Assembly (NCBI GenBank): GCA_002305715.1
Contig: DBQD01000042.1
Location: forward strand, 16,134 to 80,133
Reading direction: 5' to 3'
Origin: Proteiniphilum sp. UBA1403
GTDB lineage: Bacteria > Bacteroidota > Bacteroidia > Bacteroidales > Dysgonomonadaceae
DNA: 64,000 nucleotides
Part shown: positions 52,746-62,695 of the stretch, piece after piece
Numbering within the stretch: the first letter of the stretch is position 1
How the letters are laid out: every line of letters begins with the position of its first letter
Notes under the pieces: generated by a model
What the model was told of the DNA's origin: nothing
Database searches by the model: none
What the model saw: only the letters and a program-made list of their open reading frames with translations
Program-made: the position numbers and the translations under genes

Positions 52746-54167
52746 ATGAAAACAACATCCAATCCGTCACAGTCCAAGTGGAAGAAGTTAGCCGAGCGAC
52801 CGATGATCAAACAGCGAAAGCTGATGGACATGGTCGAAAAGATGTTCTACAATATTCATCGCAAGGGCGACAAGGCCGTGTTGGCATACAGTCGTAAGTT
52901 CGACTTTCCCGAACAGGAGACAATGCTAGTCGACCCTGAAGTCATTGCCCAAGCATCAGAGAAGTTACCCGAGCAGTTGAAGCAGGCCATGGCACTGGCG
53001 GCAAAAAATATCGAGACCTTCCACCGCTCCCAACAGGAGGAGGTACGCAAAGTAGAGACAGCACCCGGTGTGGTCTGCTGGCGGGAGTTGCGACCCATTG
53101 AGCGGGTAGGCATCTATATCCCTGGCGGTACGGCACCCCTGTTCTCTACGGTGCTCATGCTCGCCATTCCCGCCAAGATTGCCGGTTGCAAAGAGATCAT
53201 CCTCTGCACACCACCCAGCGAGCAAGGTGAAATACACCCCGCCATCCTTTATGCAGGACAGATAACCGGTGTTACTCAACTCTTCGCCGTTGGAGGTATT
53301 CAAGCCATTGGTGCCATGACCTTCGGCACGGAGACCATTCCTAAAGTGAACAAGATCTTCGGACCCGGTAACCAGTATGTGATGGCTGCAAAACGTTCTG
53401 CACAGTATTATGGGGTAGCTATTGACATGCCTGCCGGTCCGAGTGAAGTACTGGTCGTTGCCGATGAGACCTGCAACCCAGCCTTTGTCGCTGCCGACCT
53501 GCTCTCACAGGCTGAACATGGACCCGACAGCCAGGTGATCCTACTCACCAACAGCAAGAAGGTGATCAAGCAAGTAAACAAGGAGATCGACCAGCAACTA
53601 CTCAGTCTCCCCCGTCAAGAGGTGGCCGCCAAAGCACTCAAGAACAGCAAGGCAATTCTCTTCCGCGATCTGGAAACATGCATCGACTTCAGCAACTTCT
53701 ACGCACCCGAACACCTGATCCTGGCGACTGAAAACCCGGTACTGCTGAGTCGCAACGTTATCAACGCCGGCTCCATCTTCCTCGGTAACTGGAGTTGCGA
53801 GAGTGCGGGTGACTATGCCAGCGGCACCAACCATACACTGCCAACCAGCGGTCACGCCAAGGCCTATAGCGGTGTATCGCTCGACAGCTTTGTGAAGAAG
53901 ATCACCTTCCAGCAACTCAACGAAGAGGGAATACTCAGCATCGGCAATGCCATTGAGATTATGGCTGAGACCGAACAGCTCGATGCACACAAGAATGCGG
54001 TCACACTCCGACTGGGAGCCGTTGCATCACATCTGCTCCCGGCAAACAACATTGCAGCCAGCAACGCAAAAGAAAACGTGAACAGTATTGCAAATGAATA
54101 TGGTAAGAGTGATGCAAATACTCCCGAAACAGAACCCAAAGTAACGCAGTCCGATGAAGAACTTTGA
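52746..54167 (+). CDS. hisD: histidinol dehydrogenase with low-complexity C-terminal tail
   Basis: Last two oxidation steps of the pathway, zinc- and NAD-dependent, 473 aa. GPGNQYVMAAKR, DMPAGPSEVLVVAD, SQAEHGPDSQVILLT and SAGDYASGTNHTLPTSGHA are the signature and metal-binding regions. The usual length is ~430; here about 40 extra residues (NAKENVNSIANEYGKSDANT and beyond) follow the catalytic core. They are Asn/Glu/Ser-rich and probably disordered. The tail overlaps the start of hisC by 14 nt. Confidence 0.95.
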   Translation: MKTTSNPSQSKWKKLAERPMIKQRKLMDMVEKMFYNIHRKGDKAVLAYSRKFDFPEQETMLVDPEVIAQASEKLPEQLKQAMALAAKNIETFHRSQQEEVRKVETAPGVVCWRELRPIERVGIYIPGGTAPLFSTVLMLAIPAKIAGCKEIILCTPPSEQGEIHPAILYAGQITGVTQLFAVGGIQAIGAMTFGTETIPKVNKIFGPGNQYVMAAKRSAQYYGVAIDMPAGPSEVLVVADETCNPAFVAADLLSQAEHGPDSQVILLTNSKKVIKQVNKEIDQQLLSLPRQEVAAKALKNSKAILFRDLETCIDFSNFYAPEHLILATENPVLLSRNVINAGSIFLGNWSCESAGDYASGTNHTLPTSGHAKAYSGVSLDSFVKKITFQQLNEEGILSIGNAIEIMAETEQLDAHKNAVTLRLGAVASHLLPANNIAASNAKENVNSIANEYGKSDANTPETEPKVTQSDEEL

Positions 54168-55206
54168 TTTGCAAGCGTGGGTGCGTCCCAACATCTGGGC
54201 ACTGAAACCCTACTCCAGTGCGAGAGACGAATTCTCGGGTAACGAGGGCATCTTCCTCGATGCCAACGAAAACCCCTTTGGGGGGAAGAATCGCTACCCC
54301 GACCCTCACCAGCGTGCACTTAAAAAGGTGCTGTCAGAACGGAACAATATACCGGTCGACCAGATCTTTATTGGTAACGGCAGCGACGAGGTGATCGACC
54401 TTGTCTACCGCGTCTTCTGCGAACCGGGCAAAGACCGTGTCATCATCTGCCCGCCCACATACGGTATGTACGAAGTGTCTGCCAACATCCACAATGTGGA
54501 GATCATCAGCATACCCCTTAACGATGAGTTCCAACTCAATATTGACAGCATTCTCTCCCAATCGGCCAAATGCCTCTTTGTATGCTCACCCAACAACCCT
54601 TCTGGGAATCGGCTCAATAATGTTCAACGACTGCTCGATGAGTTTCAGGGTATCGTCATCGTGGACGAAGCCTATATCGACTTTTGCGACAACCAAAGCT
54701 ACACCACCCTGCTGCCGCAATACCCCAATCTCATCGTGATGCAAACCTTCAGCAAAGCCTGGGCACTGGCCAGCGCGCGTGTCGGTGTTGCCTATGCCAG
54801 CAAGGACATCATCGCCATCATGGACAAGACCAAGCCACCATACAACGTGAGTCGCTTCAACCAGGAGGAAGCCCTCAAAGCCCTCTCCAAGCCAGAGAAA
54901 CACGCTTATAGGGTAGCTACCATCCTCCAGGAGAGGGAATTACTCAAAGACGCTCTACTACAGCTGCCGGTCGTAAGGCATATCTACCCCTCTGATGCCA
55001 ACTTCCTGCTGGTGGAGGTCACCGATGCCAATGCCCTCTATGAATACCTGGTCACACAGAAAGTGATTGTCCGGAACCGTCATAGTGTGGTTCGTAACTG
55101 CCTTCGTATCACAGTGGGCACACCCGAAGAAAACAAAACATTGCTGCAGGCGCTCGAAGCCTTTCCGCTGACCGGTGCCGCAGAGTTACAACCAATTGTA
55201 CGATAA
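54154..55206 (+). CDS. hisC: histidinol-phosphate aminotransferase
   Basis: PLP-dependent class I/II aminotransferase, 350 aa. DANENPFGGKNRYPDP is the typical N-terminal segment, VDEAYIDFCD holds the PLP-nitrogen Asp and FSKAWALASARVGV the Schiff-base Lys (about residue 206). NFLLVEVTD and VRNRHSVVRNCLRITVGTPE complete the fold. Translation probably couples to hisD through the overlap. Confidence 0.96.
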   Translation: MKNFDLQAWVRPNIWALKPYSSARDEFSGNEGIFLDANENPFGGKNRYPDPHQRALKKVLSERNNIPVDQIFIGNGSDEVIDLVYRVFCEPGKDRVIICPPTYGMYEVSANIHNVEIISIPLNDEFQLNIDSILSQSAKCLFVCSPNNPSGNRLNNVQRLLDEFQGIVIVDEAYIDFCDNQSYTTLLPQYPNLIVMQTFSKAWALASARVGVAYASKDIIAIMDKTKPPYNVSRFNQEEALKALSKPEKHAYRVATILQERELLKDALLQLPVVRHIYPSDANFLLVEVTDANALYEYLVTQKVIVRNRHSVVRNCLRITVGTPEENKTLLQALEAFPLTGAAELQPIVR

Positions 55207-55212
55207 TAAAAG

Positions 55213-56301
55213 ATGAAGAAAGTACTATTTATAGACCGCGACGGCACGCTCATCCTCGAGCCCGCAGATGAACAGATTGACAGCCTGGAGAAGCTGGAGT
55301 TCTACCCCGGTGTCTTCAGCTACCTCTCCCGCATTGCCAACGAGTTGGAGTATGAACTGGTCATGGTTACCAACCAGGACGGACTGGGCACCTCCTCCTT
55401 CCCCGAAGAGACCTTCTGGCCCGTCCACAACAAAGTGATGAAAGCACTCGAGAACGAAGGCATCCGTTTCAGTGAAGTGCTGATTGACCGTTCCTTCCCG
55501 CACGAGAACCTGCCAACCCGCAAGCCTGGCACAGCCATGCTTACCCACTATTTGAAGGGAGGATACGACCTAGCCAATTCTTATGTGATTGGGGACAGGG
55601 TTACCGATGTGCAGTTGGCAGAAAACATGGGATGCAATTCGATCTATCTGAACAAGGAAGCCCACCCGAAGGCTACGCTAAGCACAGCAGACTGGGGCGA
55701 AATCTACCGATTCCTGAAAGCGACACCCCGCACAGCATGTATCCACCGCAAGACCTCCGAAACCGATATATATGTCGAAGTCAATATCGATGGCAAAGGA
55801 AAGAGCGACATATCCACCGGTATTGGTTTCTTCGACCACATGCTCGAGCAGATCTCCCGACACGGGAATATCGACCTCACAGTGAAGGCGAAGGGTGATC
55901 TTCATATCGACGAGCACCACACCATCGAAGATGTGGGCATAGCCCTTGGAGAGACCTTCTTTGAAGCCCTTGGCAAGAAGAAAGGCATCACCCGCTATGG
56001 CTTCCTACTGCCCATGGACGACTGCCTCGCACAGGTTGCCATCGACTTTGGCGGACGCCCTTGGCTCGTCTGGGATGTAACATTCAGGCGCGAGCACATC
56101 GGTGACATGCCCACTGAGATGTGCATGCATTTTTTTAAGTCTTTTAGCGACAATGCCCGCTGCAACCTCAATATTAAAGCTGAGGGCGACAACGAACACC
56201 ACAAGATCGAAGCCATCTTCAAAGCTTTCGCCAGAGCCATTCGCATGGCAGTGGAGCGTAGCGATGAGGGAGGAATTCCCAGTACAAAGGGAGTTTTATA
56301 A
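55213..56301 (+). CDS. hisB: bifunctional histidinol-phosphatase / imidazoleglycerol-phosphate dehydratase
   Basis: Fusion of 362 aa. The N-terminal HAD phosphatase (residues 1-165) starts [12 protein letters not shown] and contains VTNQDGLGT and [15 protein letters not shown]. Its zinc loop looks reduced to [12 protein letters not shown]. The C-terminal IGPD (from ~175) has [14 protein letters not shown], the metal motif [14 protein letters not shown] and [15 protein letters not shown]. The same fusion exists in enterobacteria. It begins 6 nt after hisC. Confidence 0.96.
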   Translation: MKKVLFIDRDGTLILEPADEQIDSLEKLEFYPGVFSYLSRIANELEYELVMVTNQDGLGTSSFPEETFWPVHNKVMKALENEGIRFSEVLIDRSFPHENLPTRKPGTAMLTHYLKGGYDLANSYVIGDRVTDVQLAENMGCNSIYLNKEAHPKATLSTADWGEIYRFLKATPRTACIHRKTSETDIYVEVNIDGKGKSDISTGIGFFDHMLEQISRHGNIDLTVKAKGDLHIDEHHTIEDVGIALGETFFEALGKKKGITRYGFLLPMDDCLAQVAIDFGGRPWLVWDVTFRREHIGDMPTEMCMHFFKSFSDNARCNLNIKAEGDNEHHKIEAIFKAFARAIRMAVERSDEGGIPSTKGVL

Positions 56302-56313
56302 TGTGATTTACGT

Positions 56314-56892
56314 ATGATTGCAATTATCAAATACAACGCAGGCAACATCACCTCGGTCGAGCATGCTGTCAAGCGACTTGGTCTCCCTTGCTTGGTGACC
56401 GAAGAGGTCGACGAAATCTTTTGTGCCGACAAGGTCATCTTCCCAGGCGTTGGCGAGGCAAAGTCCGCCATGGCCTACCTCAGAGAGCGAGGTCTCGACG
56501 AAGTGATCCAATCGTTACGCCAACCCGTCCTTGGCATCTGCTTGGGACTCCAACTGATGTGCCGCCATTCTGAGGAGGGTGACACCCCCTGCATGGGCAT
56601 CTTCGACGCAACGGTCAAGAAGTTTCCTCCGCTCGATATTGTCCCCCACATGGGCTGGAACAACCTCGAGGAGGTGAAGTCGCCTCTCTTTAAGGAGTTC
56701 GGACCGGATGACACCGTCTACTTTGTTCACGGCTACTACGCTGAGCTCTGCGAGCAGACTATTGCCCGATGCAATTACATCCTGCCCTTCAGTGCCGCCA
56801 TGCAGAAAGATAACTTTTACGCCACGCAGTTTCACCCTGAGAAGTCGGGCAGCGTGGGAGAACAAATATTGGAAAACTTCCTGAGATTATGA
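56314..56892 (+). CDS. hisH: imidazole glycerol phosphate synthase, glutaminase subunit
   Basis: Class I glutamine amidotransferase of 192 aa supplying ammonia to HisF. Nucleophile Cys is in [10 protein letters not shown] (about residue 77) and the catalytic His/Glu in [10 protein letters not shown] near the C-terminus. [11 protein letters not shown] is the oxyanion region. Its stop overlaps the hisA start as ATGA. Confidence 0.97.
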   Translation: MIAIIKYNAGNITSVEHAVKRLGLPCLVTEEVDEIFCADKVIFPGVGEAKSAMAYLRERGLDEVIQSLRQPVLGICLGLQLMCRHSEEGDTPCMGIFDATVKKFPPLDIVPHMGWNNLEEVKSPLFKEFGPDDTVYFVHGYYAELCEQTIARCNYILPFSAAMQKDNFYATQFHPEKSGSVGEQILENFLRL

Positions 56893-57602
56893 GAATCATC
56901 CCCGCCATTGACATCATTGGAGGCAAGTGTGTTCGCCTCACCAAGGGCGATTACAGCACCAAGAAGATCTACAACGAGAACCCGTTGGAGGTCGCCAAAG
57001 AGTTTGAAGCCCATGGCATCCGCTATCTGCATCTGGTGGATCTCGATGGTGCCAAATCGCACCAGATCGTCAACCACCCTGTTTTGCACGCCATTGCCAC
57101 ACAGACCTCGTTGCAAGTCGATTTTGGCGGCGGTATCAAGTCCGATGAAGCCGTGCGCATAGCCTTCGAGAACGGAGCCCATCAGATTACCGGCGGCAGT
57201 ATCGCCCTACAGCAGCCCAAGCTGTTCCTGCAGTGGCTGGAGACCTACGGACCAGAGAAGATCATCCTCGGTGCCGACAGTCACCACCGCCGCATTGCCA
57301 CACAAGGCTGGCAGCAGGAGTCTGATACCGATGTGGTCGACTTCATTACCAGCTATACCGGCAAGGGCGTCCGCTACACCATCTGCACCGACATATCCAA
57401 AGACGGCATGTTGGAGGGCCCATCGCTCGACCTCTACAAAGAGATACTCGAGAGAACACCCCTCAACCTGATTGCAAGCGGAGGCATCACTACTGTGCAT
57501 GATCTGCATTTATTGCAGCATATCGGTTGCGAGGGAGCCATCATCGGTAAAGCCATTTACGAAGGAAAGATTACATTACGTGAACTACAGGAATTCTTTT
57601 GA
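56889..57602 (+). CDS. hisA: phosphoribosylformimino-5-aminoimidazole carboxamide ribotide isomerase
   Basis: TIM-barrel isomerase of 237 aa. The first catalytic Asp is in [15 protein letters not shown] (residue 8) and the second in [11 protein letters not shown] (about 127). Phosphate-binding FGGGIKSDE and [11 protein letters not shown] are present. Overlaps hisH by 4 nt, so the two are translationally coupled. Confidence 0.97.
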   Translation: MRIIPAIDIIGGKCVRLTKGDYSTKKIYNENPLEVAKEFEAHGIRYLHLVDLDGAKSHQIVNHPVLHAIATQTSLQVDFGGGIKSDEAVRIAFENGAHQITGGSIALQQPKLFLQWLETYGPEKIILGADSHHRRIATQGWQQESDTDVVDFITSYTGKGVRYTICTDISKDGMLEGPSLDLYKEILERTPLNLIASGGITTVHDLHLLQHIGCEGAIIGKAIYEGKITLRELQEFF

Positions 57603-57698
57603 ATGATGAATGATAAAAAAGGATTCTCTTTTTCACAAAATAAATAACTTTACAACAAAAAGCCGGAAGCCTTGCCTAAGGCTGAACAGATTGATGAT

Positions 57699-58454
57699 AT
57701 GCTGAAACGAAGAATCATTCCCTGCCTCGATATTAAAGACGGGCGTACAGTTAAAGGCGTGAATTTCATTGAACTTCGCGATGCAGGCGATGCCGTAGAG
57801 CTAGCCCGCCGTTATGTAGAAGAGGGAGCCGACGAGTTGGTGTTCCTCGACATCACCGCCACGGTTGAGAACCGGAAGACCCTTACTGAGCTTGTGCGGA
57901 AGGTAGCCGAAGCCATCAACATCCCCTTCACGGTTGGAGGCGGTATCCGCACACTCGAAGATGCCCGAGCCATCATCAAGGCGGGAGCCGACAAGGTAAG
58001 CATCAACAGTTCCGCTGTAGACAACCCCGAGCTCATTACCGAAATAGCTGGGCAGTTTGGCAGTCAGTGTGTTGTGCTGGCCATCGACACCAAGTTGGAA
58101 GAGAGCGGCGAGTGGATGGTCTACGTCCATGGTGGTCGCACCCCCACTCCACGAAAGACTATCGACTGGGCTCTGGAGGGTGAACAAAGAGGAGCCGGTG
58201 AGATTCTGCTCACCTCCATGAACAACGATGGCACCAAGAATGGATTTGCCCTCGACATCACCCACAAAGTGAGCGAAGCGGTCAACATACCCATCATTGC
58301 TTCCGGCGGAGCCGGCACCATGCAGCACTTTGCAGAAGTATTCCAGCATACCAAAGCCAGTGCCGCCCTCGGCGCCACCGTCTTCCACTTTGGCGAGATC
58401 CCCATACCGAAGCTCAAACAATACTTAAAAGCAAATGATATTCCCATACGATAG
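57699..58454 (+). CDS. hisF: imidazole glycerol phosphate synthase, cyclase subunit
   Basis: TIM-barrel cyclase of 251 aa, partner of His[20 protein letters not shown] carries Asp-11 and [11 protein letters not shown]sp-130; FTVGGGIRT and [11 protein letters not shown] bind phosphate. I start at ATG 57699 ([13 protein letters not shown]), the family N-terminus; an upstream TTG would add nine residues. The 96-nt gap after hisA is the largest inside the operon and holds a small AGCCTT/AAGGCT hairpin at 57668-57683. Confidence 0.96.
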   Translation: MLKRRIIPCLDIKDGRTVKGVNFIELRDAGDAVELARRYVEEGADELVFLDITATVENRKTLTELVRKVAEAINIPFTVGGGIRTLEDARAIIKAGADKVSINSSAVDNPELITEIAGQFGSQCVVLAIDTKLEESGEWMVYVHGGRTPTPRKTIDWALEGEQRGAGEILLTSMNNDGTKNGFALDITHKVSEAVNIPIIASGGAGTMQHFAEVFQHTKASAALGATVFHFGEIPIPKLKQYLKANDIPIR

Positions 58455-58494
58455 AAATCGGGACAACGAAATAAACAATTAAAAAACGAACAAC

Positions 58495-59082
58495 GTGAAG
58501 ATCGATTTTACAAAAAACCAAGGACTGGTGCCGGTCATAGTACAGCACTCCCGCACACTTCAGGTGCTCATGCTGGGCTATATGAACCAGGAAGCACTGG
58601 AAAAGACCCAGAAAGAAGGCAAAGTAACCTTCTTCAGCCGAAGCAAACATCGACTCTGGACCAAGGGGGAAACATCGGGTAATTTTCTCACGGTAGAAAA
58701 GATACAGGTCGATTGTGACAACGACACCCTTTTAATCAAAGCCCTTCCGCAAGGTCCCACCTGCCATACCGGTAGTACCTCCTGTTTCGGAGAAGAAACC
58801 CCAAAAGGATTCCTCTACGAGCTGGAAGGAGTGATTGAGCAACGTATAACTGAAAATCCAGAAGGATCCTATACCTCCAAGCTATTCAGTAGAGGCGTGA
58901 ATAAAGTAGCCCAGAAGGTAGGTGAAGAAGCCGTTGAGTTGGTTATTGAGGCCAAAGACGACAACCTCGACCTGTTCAAGAATGAAGCAGCTGACCTGCT
59001 TTATCATTTCCTGATTCTATTAAAGACAAAAAAGCTGAAGCTTCAAGATATCGAAGAGATATTGGTTAATCGGCACAAATAA
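58495..59082 (+). CDS. hisI: phosphoribosyl-AMP cyclohydrolase / phosphoribosyl-ATP pyrophosphatase
   Basis: Bifunctional HisIE of 195 aa (also called hisIE) starting with GTG. The HisI part (to ~105) has VTFFSRSKHRLWTKGETSGN and the zinc cysteines in QVDCDND and GPTCHTG. The HisE part has QKVGEEAVELVIEAKDDN and EAADLLYHFLILL. It ends the operon, 6 nt from a convergent methyltransferase gene, so no terminator fits between them. Confidence 0.96.
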   Translation: MKIDFTKNQGLVPVIVQHSRTLQVLMLGYMNQEALEKTQKEGKVTFFSRSKHRLWTKGETSGNFLTVEKIQVDCDNDTLLIKALPQGPTCHTGSTSCFGEETPKGFLYELEGVIEQRITENPEGSYTSKLFSRGVNKVAQKVGEEAVELVIEAKDDNLDLFKNEAADLLYHFLILLKTKKLKLQDIEEILVNRHK

Positions 59083-59088
59083 TTACGG

Positions 59089-60375
59089 TCACACTTTTCT
59101 ACAAACAATATAAACTTTACGTTCGTCTGAAAGAGTGGTAGCAAAGAGGTAGGAATCCCCTCCCTCGGCCAGACCAGTTTTGCGACGAATCTCAGCAACC
59201 GTCATCGGAAAATTGCGAACAGCTATGTTCGCTTTTTTTGTCCCCTTTGTGAATTCCTTAATCTGTTGTTTGTTGGGGACAAAGAAGGAAGTCACCTCAA
59301 ATGACCTTCCCGGGAAATCAGCCACCCATTCGTTCGACGTATAAAGATGGCTGTTGGTATGTAGTTTTGTAAGATTAAAAGCTTGCGCCACCCCTTTGAA
59401 AGCACCTGCTTTCAAGATCGATGCATTTGGTTCGTAGAGATACCGACCCGGAGAATTTGTGAAGGCGATTTTCGTCTGCTGCTCCTGCTCCATGGTAAAA
59501 GCAAAGCGCTCCATCTCACCCGACCGTTTCAAGTTCACAGCCACATAGCGAGGTGCCTCCGTGGCGACCTTCGAAAGTAAGAAAAGCAACTCTTTGCACT
59601 CATTCTCCAGCGACACAATATGAACCTCGCGCACATTGCCCAGCGTCTTCACCGCAAGTGCGATGTCTAGCATCGGAGAATACTTGACCATCACCTGCTC
59701 CGCCTTCTTTTGCAGCAGTTCTTTCATCAGTGTGATGTCTGGTGTACAATCCTCAATCCGTACCACCTTTCGACCGGTATCATCCCGACGAGCAGGGTCT
59801 AAGAAGATCAAGTTGTACGCTCTCGCTCTCTCCAGAAAATGCTCCGCATTATCACAATGAACCCGAGCATGCCTAAGCTGTAATACCCCAAAATTGTGCA
59901 TCGCTATGTCGCACAACTCACTGTTCTGCTCTACATAGTCAGCCTCCCCAAACAGAGAAGCCAGAAAGGAGAAGTCGACACCCACACCCCCCGTCAGGTC
60001 TGCAAAGCGACCATGAGCAATGTCACAAGCAGTGTCACAAACAGTATCACAAACAGTATCAGATGTAGCACTGTCTGAAGCATCGAGTGAAGTATCGGTT
60101 AAAGCATCCGATGAAATCCCCATAATCACCGCCACCAACGACGCCTTGTAGCGTGCCGTCAGTTCCGACGAAGCCTGCTCCAGTGAGAGGTGCACCGGGT
60201 AGAGAATCTCCTCCCGCTCGTACCACGACGGGATCTTCACTTTCGCCACCTGCCTCCCTGCAATCTGCGACAGCAACAACGGCATATCCTCCCCCGAAAA
60301 GCGAAGTGCCAGTTCCCGCACATCCCGCTCTCCGTGTATCCGAATAAACTCCTTTTGAGACAGTGACAGTTGCAT
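59089..60375 (-). CDS. THUMP-like class I SAM-dependent methyltransferase with tetrapeptide-repeat insertion
   Basis: Probable RNA or small-molecule methyltransferase of 428 aa. SAM-binding motif I is FADLTGGVGVDFSFLA (about residue 137), the catalytic-type loop is LIFLDPARRDDTGRKV, and a THUMP-like domain occupies the C-terminus (VRNFPMTVAEIRRKTGL). Between residues ~88 and 125 lies an Asp/Ser/Thr/Cys-rich stretch of four-residue repeats (TSDTVCDTVCDTACDI) encoded by a 12-bp tandem repeat. It precedes motif I and looks like recent length expansion. Substrate unknown. Confidence 0.85.
   Translation of the reverse strand: MQLSLSQKEFIRIHGERDVRELALRFSGEDMPLLLSQIAGRQVAKVKIPSWYEREEILYPVHLSLEQASSELTARYKASLVAVIMGISSDALTDTSLDASDSATSDTVCDTVCDTACDIAHGRFADLTGGVGVDFSFLASLFGEADYVEQNSELCDIAMHNFGVLQLRHARVHCDNAEHFLERARAYNLIFLDPARRDDTGRKVVRIEDCTPDITLMKELLQKKAEQVMVKYSPMLDIALAVKTLGNVREVHIVSLENECKELLFLLSKVATEAPRYVAVNLKRSGEMERFAFTMEQEQQTKIAFTNSPGRYLYEPNASILKAGAFKGVAQAFNLTKLHTNSHLYTSNEWVADFPGRSFEVTSFFVPNKQQIKEFTKGTKKANIAVRNFPMTVAEIRRKTGLAEGGDSYLFATTLSDERKVYIVCRKV
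60022..60117 (-). repeat. eight-unit 12-bp coding tandem repeat
   Basis: The stretch splits into eight 12-nt units; the three nearest the low-coordinate end are almost identical (GTCACAAACAGT and variants) and the rest diverge. In the protein each unit gives xxD(A/T). A gradient from fresh to old copies suggests slippage-driven growth. Confidence 0.75.
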
Positions 60376-60377
60376 AC

Positions 60378-60413
60378 GAAAAAAAACAACCCACTCACTA
60401 CAAGCAGGTTGTT
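60378..60413 (-). terminator. terminator of the rplU-rpmA operon
   Basis: On the minus strand AACAACC and GGTTGTT (forward 60407-60413 and 60385-60391) form a 7-bp stem with a 15-nt loop, followed by a run of eight T (forward A at 60379-60386). It lies 63 nt after the rpmA stop and just ahead of the methyltransferase start. Confidence 0.75.
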
Positions 60414-60475
60414 CTTCACTAATAATATTTTATGGATAAGTCCCTTTTACCGGACAAAATGAGACGGATTTATCT

Positions 60476-60745
60476 TTACGCCTCTGCCTGCGCCTGTGGC
60501 AGCACCGATACGTAAGAGCGGTTATCCCTTTTCTTACGAAATACCACTGTACCATCTATCAGTGCAAACAGGGTGTGGTCTTTTCCAATACCTACATTTT
60601 CTCCTGGGTGGTGTACTGTTCCGCGCTGACGTACGATAATGTTACCGGCTTTTGCAGTTTCACCGCCGAATACTTTTACGCCCAATCGTTTACTTTCCGA
60701 TTCACGGCCGTTTTTCGAACTACCTACTCCTTTTTTATGTGCCAT
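60476..60745 (-). CDS. rpmA: 50S ribosomal protein L27
   Basis: Ribosomal protein of 89 aa near the peptidyl-transferase centre. It begins [20 protein letters not shown] and continues [20 protein letters not shown] and [17 protein letters not shown]. No cleavable N-terminal extension of the Firmicutes type. It follows rplU by 20 nt, the usual pair. Confidence 0.98.
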   Translation of the reverse strand: MAHKKGVGSSKNGRESESKRLGVKVFGGETAKAGNIIVRQRGTVHHPGENVGIGKDHTLFALIDGTVVFRKKRDNRSYVSVLPQAQAEA

Positions 60746-60765
60746 TTTCTTCTGATTTTAACTGA

Positions 60766-61077
60766 TTAAGCTACGATTTCTTTTACCAAAACTTCAGAAA
60801 ATTGTTGACGGTGACCGTTCAATCTTCTGTATCCTTTTCTTCTTTTTTTCTTGAAGATAAGAACTTTATCACCTTTCACGTGAGAAAGAACTTCTAAAAC
60901 AACTTTTGCTCCATCAATAACAGGAGTACCAACGGTAACAGTTCCGTCGTTATCCTTGAGCATAACTTTGTCGAACTCCACTACTGCGCCTTGTTCGGCA
61001 TTGATTCTGTGGACGAATAATTTTTGGCCTTGCTCTACTTTAAATTGCTGGCCTTGAATGTCTACGATGACGTACAT
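60766..61077 (-). CDS. rplU: 50S ribosomal protein L21
   Basis: Ribosomal protein of 103 aa, first gene of the rplU-rpmA pair. [20 protein letters not shown] at the N-terminus and [20 protein letters not shown] near the C-terminus are the L21 signatures. A consensus promoter and a ~75-nt leader precede it. Confidence 0.98.
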   Translation of the reverse strand: MYVIVDIQGQQFKVEQGQKLFVHRINAEQGAVVEFDKVMLKDNDGTVTVGTPVIDGAKVVLEVLSHVKGDKVLIFKKKRRKGYRRLNGHRQQFSEVLVKEIVA

Positions 61078-61157
61078 AAATTAATAACTTATCGTTATGA
61101 GCCTGAGGCGAGCCGCTCCATGCGACTACTTATCCAGCCTATTGGCAAAATGAGGTG

Positions 61158-61188
61158 CAAAAATAGACAAATTATTTGTAAAAACAAA
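61158..61188 (-). promoter_or_regulatory. promoter of rplU-rpmA
   Basis: Minus strand TTTG (forward 61185-61188), 19-nt spacer, TATTTTTG (forward 61158-61165): full consensus. The resulting leader (about 61151 to 61078) includes GGAGCGGCTC and GGCTC segments able to pair, a possible site for ribosomal-protein autoregulation. Confidence 0.8.
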
Positions 61189-61192
61189 AGAA

Positions 61193-62695
61193 TCAGTTGA
61201 TTTTTTCCAGTTCCCGATAAGCCTTCCCTATGTGGTCAATGATGTCGTTTGCGATGAATGCCCGTGGATGTATTTGTTGTCCTGCAATCTCTGCTGTGAG
61301 GCCATGCAGATAAACCCCCACCCTTGCCGCATGCAGCGGATCGTACCCCTGCGCTAGGAGTGAAGTGATCATGCCTGTTAGCACATCGCCACTACCTGCT
61401 GTTGCCAGTGCCGGCGTACCCGTATTATTCAGATAAAGCATCTCACCATCCATAATCAGCGAGTAAGCCCCTTTCAGGACCACAACCAGATCATGCTTCC
61501 GTGCAAACGCTCTCACCTTCTCTATCTTATCGTAATCATCGCTCCACGCCCCAATCAGTCGCGAAAGCTCCTTCGGGTGTGGCGTCAAAATCGTCTTTGG
61601 AGGTAACAACGATAGCCAGTCTGGGTGCTGGGCCAGAATATTTAGTCCATCCGCATCTACCACCAGTAGCCTACTGTTTTGCTTCAGGAAAGCATGTAGC
61701 GCCTGTTGCGACTCCTCATGAACCCCCAACCCCACCCCAATGCCAATTGCATTCGGATGCAGATCAAAATCGATAGCGGTCAGGTGTGTCTCACCCTCAT
61801 CTGCAATCGCCATAGCCTCCGGGAAGTATGTTTGAATCACTTGGACCCCGCATTTCGGCAGGTAGGCCGTTATCAATCCGCACCCCGTTTTCAAGGCAGC
61901 CTTGGTTGCCAGGCACACCGCCCCTACCTTTCCCAAGCTTCCACCAATAATCAACGCATGCCCCTCCGTCCCTTTGTGTGCAAATTTATGCAGAGGCTTC
62001 AGGAGCGTCCGTATCTTTCGCTTTTCAGTGAGGCAGACATCGCTCTCTTCTACCGCAATTGCATCCTTGTTCAAGCCAATCGGCACGATTGTCACGTTGC
62101 CCGTGTAGACCTGATTCTCGGGCATATATAGCGCCAGCTTTGGAATCTGAAAGGTGATGGTCTCCATAGCCTGAATGGCAAATGGCGTCTTCCGATCCAG
62201 GAAGAGTCCGCTCGGCACATCAATACTGATGACCGGTTTACCGCTATCGTTGATTCGCTCAATCACCGCTGCTGCAATACCATTCACCTCTCGTGAGAGG
62301 CCCGTTCCGAAAATTCCGTCTATGAGTACCTCAAAGCCAGACATATCCGGAATATCCTTCAACTCACGTATTTTGGCGTAGGCAATATTTTCCGCCTTAA
62401 TGCGCCGCACATTGTGCGCACAATCCTCCGTGTAGTGATCGCTGTACTCTACGATGCAGACTTTCACGCTGTACCCCGACTTATTCAGGAGACGTGCCAC
62501 CACCAGTCCGTCACCCCCGTTGTTTCCCACACCCGCAAATATGAGCACCGGGGTGTGCTTGTCGGGGTACAACTCCGTGAATCGGTTATAGAAAGCCGTT
62601 GCCGCCCGCTTCATCAGTTCGAGCGACGGTATCCCCTCCCTCTTTATGGTCTCTGCATCTATTCTTCTTATTTGCTCAGCGGTAAGAATCTTCAT
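61193..62695 (-). CDS. nnr: bifunctional NAD(P)H-hydrate epimerase / ADP-dependent dehydratase
   Basis: Metabolite-repair fusion of 500 aa. The N-terminal epimerase (YjeF_N, residues 1-210) shows IFAGVGNNGGDGLVVARLL and LIDGIFGTGLSREV. The C-terminal dehydratase (ribokinase-like, from ~225) shows HALIIGGSLGKVGA, TPHPKELSRLIG, VLKGAYSLI and the catalytic ATAGSGDVLTGMI. Both halves are complete. Together they restore damaged NADHX and NADPHX. Confidence 0.95.
   Translation of the reverse strand: MKILTAEQIRRIDAETIKREGIPSLELMKRAATAFYNRFTELYPDKHTPVLIFAGVGNNGGDGLVVARLLNKSGYSVKVCIVEYSDHYTEDCAHNVRRIKAENIAYAKIRELKDIPDMSGFEVLIDGIFGTGLSREVNGIAAAVIERINDSGKPVISIDVPSGLFLDRKTPFAIQAMETITFQIPKLALYMPENQVYTGNVTIVPIGLNKDAIAVEESDVCLTEKRKIRTLLKPLHKFAHKGTEGHALIIGGSLGKVGAVCLATKAALKTGCGLITAYLPKCGVQVIQTYFPEAMAIADEGETHLTAIDFDLHPNAIGIGVGLGVHEESQQALHAFLKQNSRLLVVDADGLNILAQHPDWLSLLPPKTILTPHPKELSRLIGAWSDDYDKIEKVRAFARKHDLVVVLKGAYSLIMDGEMLYLNNTGTPALATAGSGDVLTGMITSLLAQGYDPLHAARVGVYLHGLTAEIAGQQIHPRAFIANDIIDHIGKAYRELEKIN

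Noticed and set aside
57801..58421. 206-codon open frame on the minus strand opposite hisF
   Set aside because: Antisense to a canonical hisF; long open shadows are common in the more GC-rich his region.
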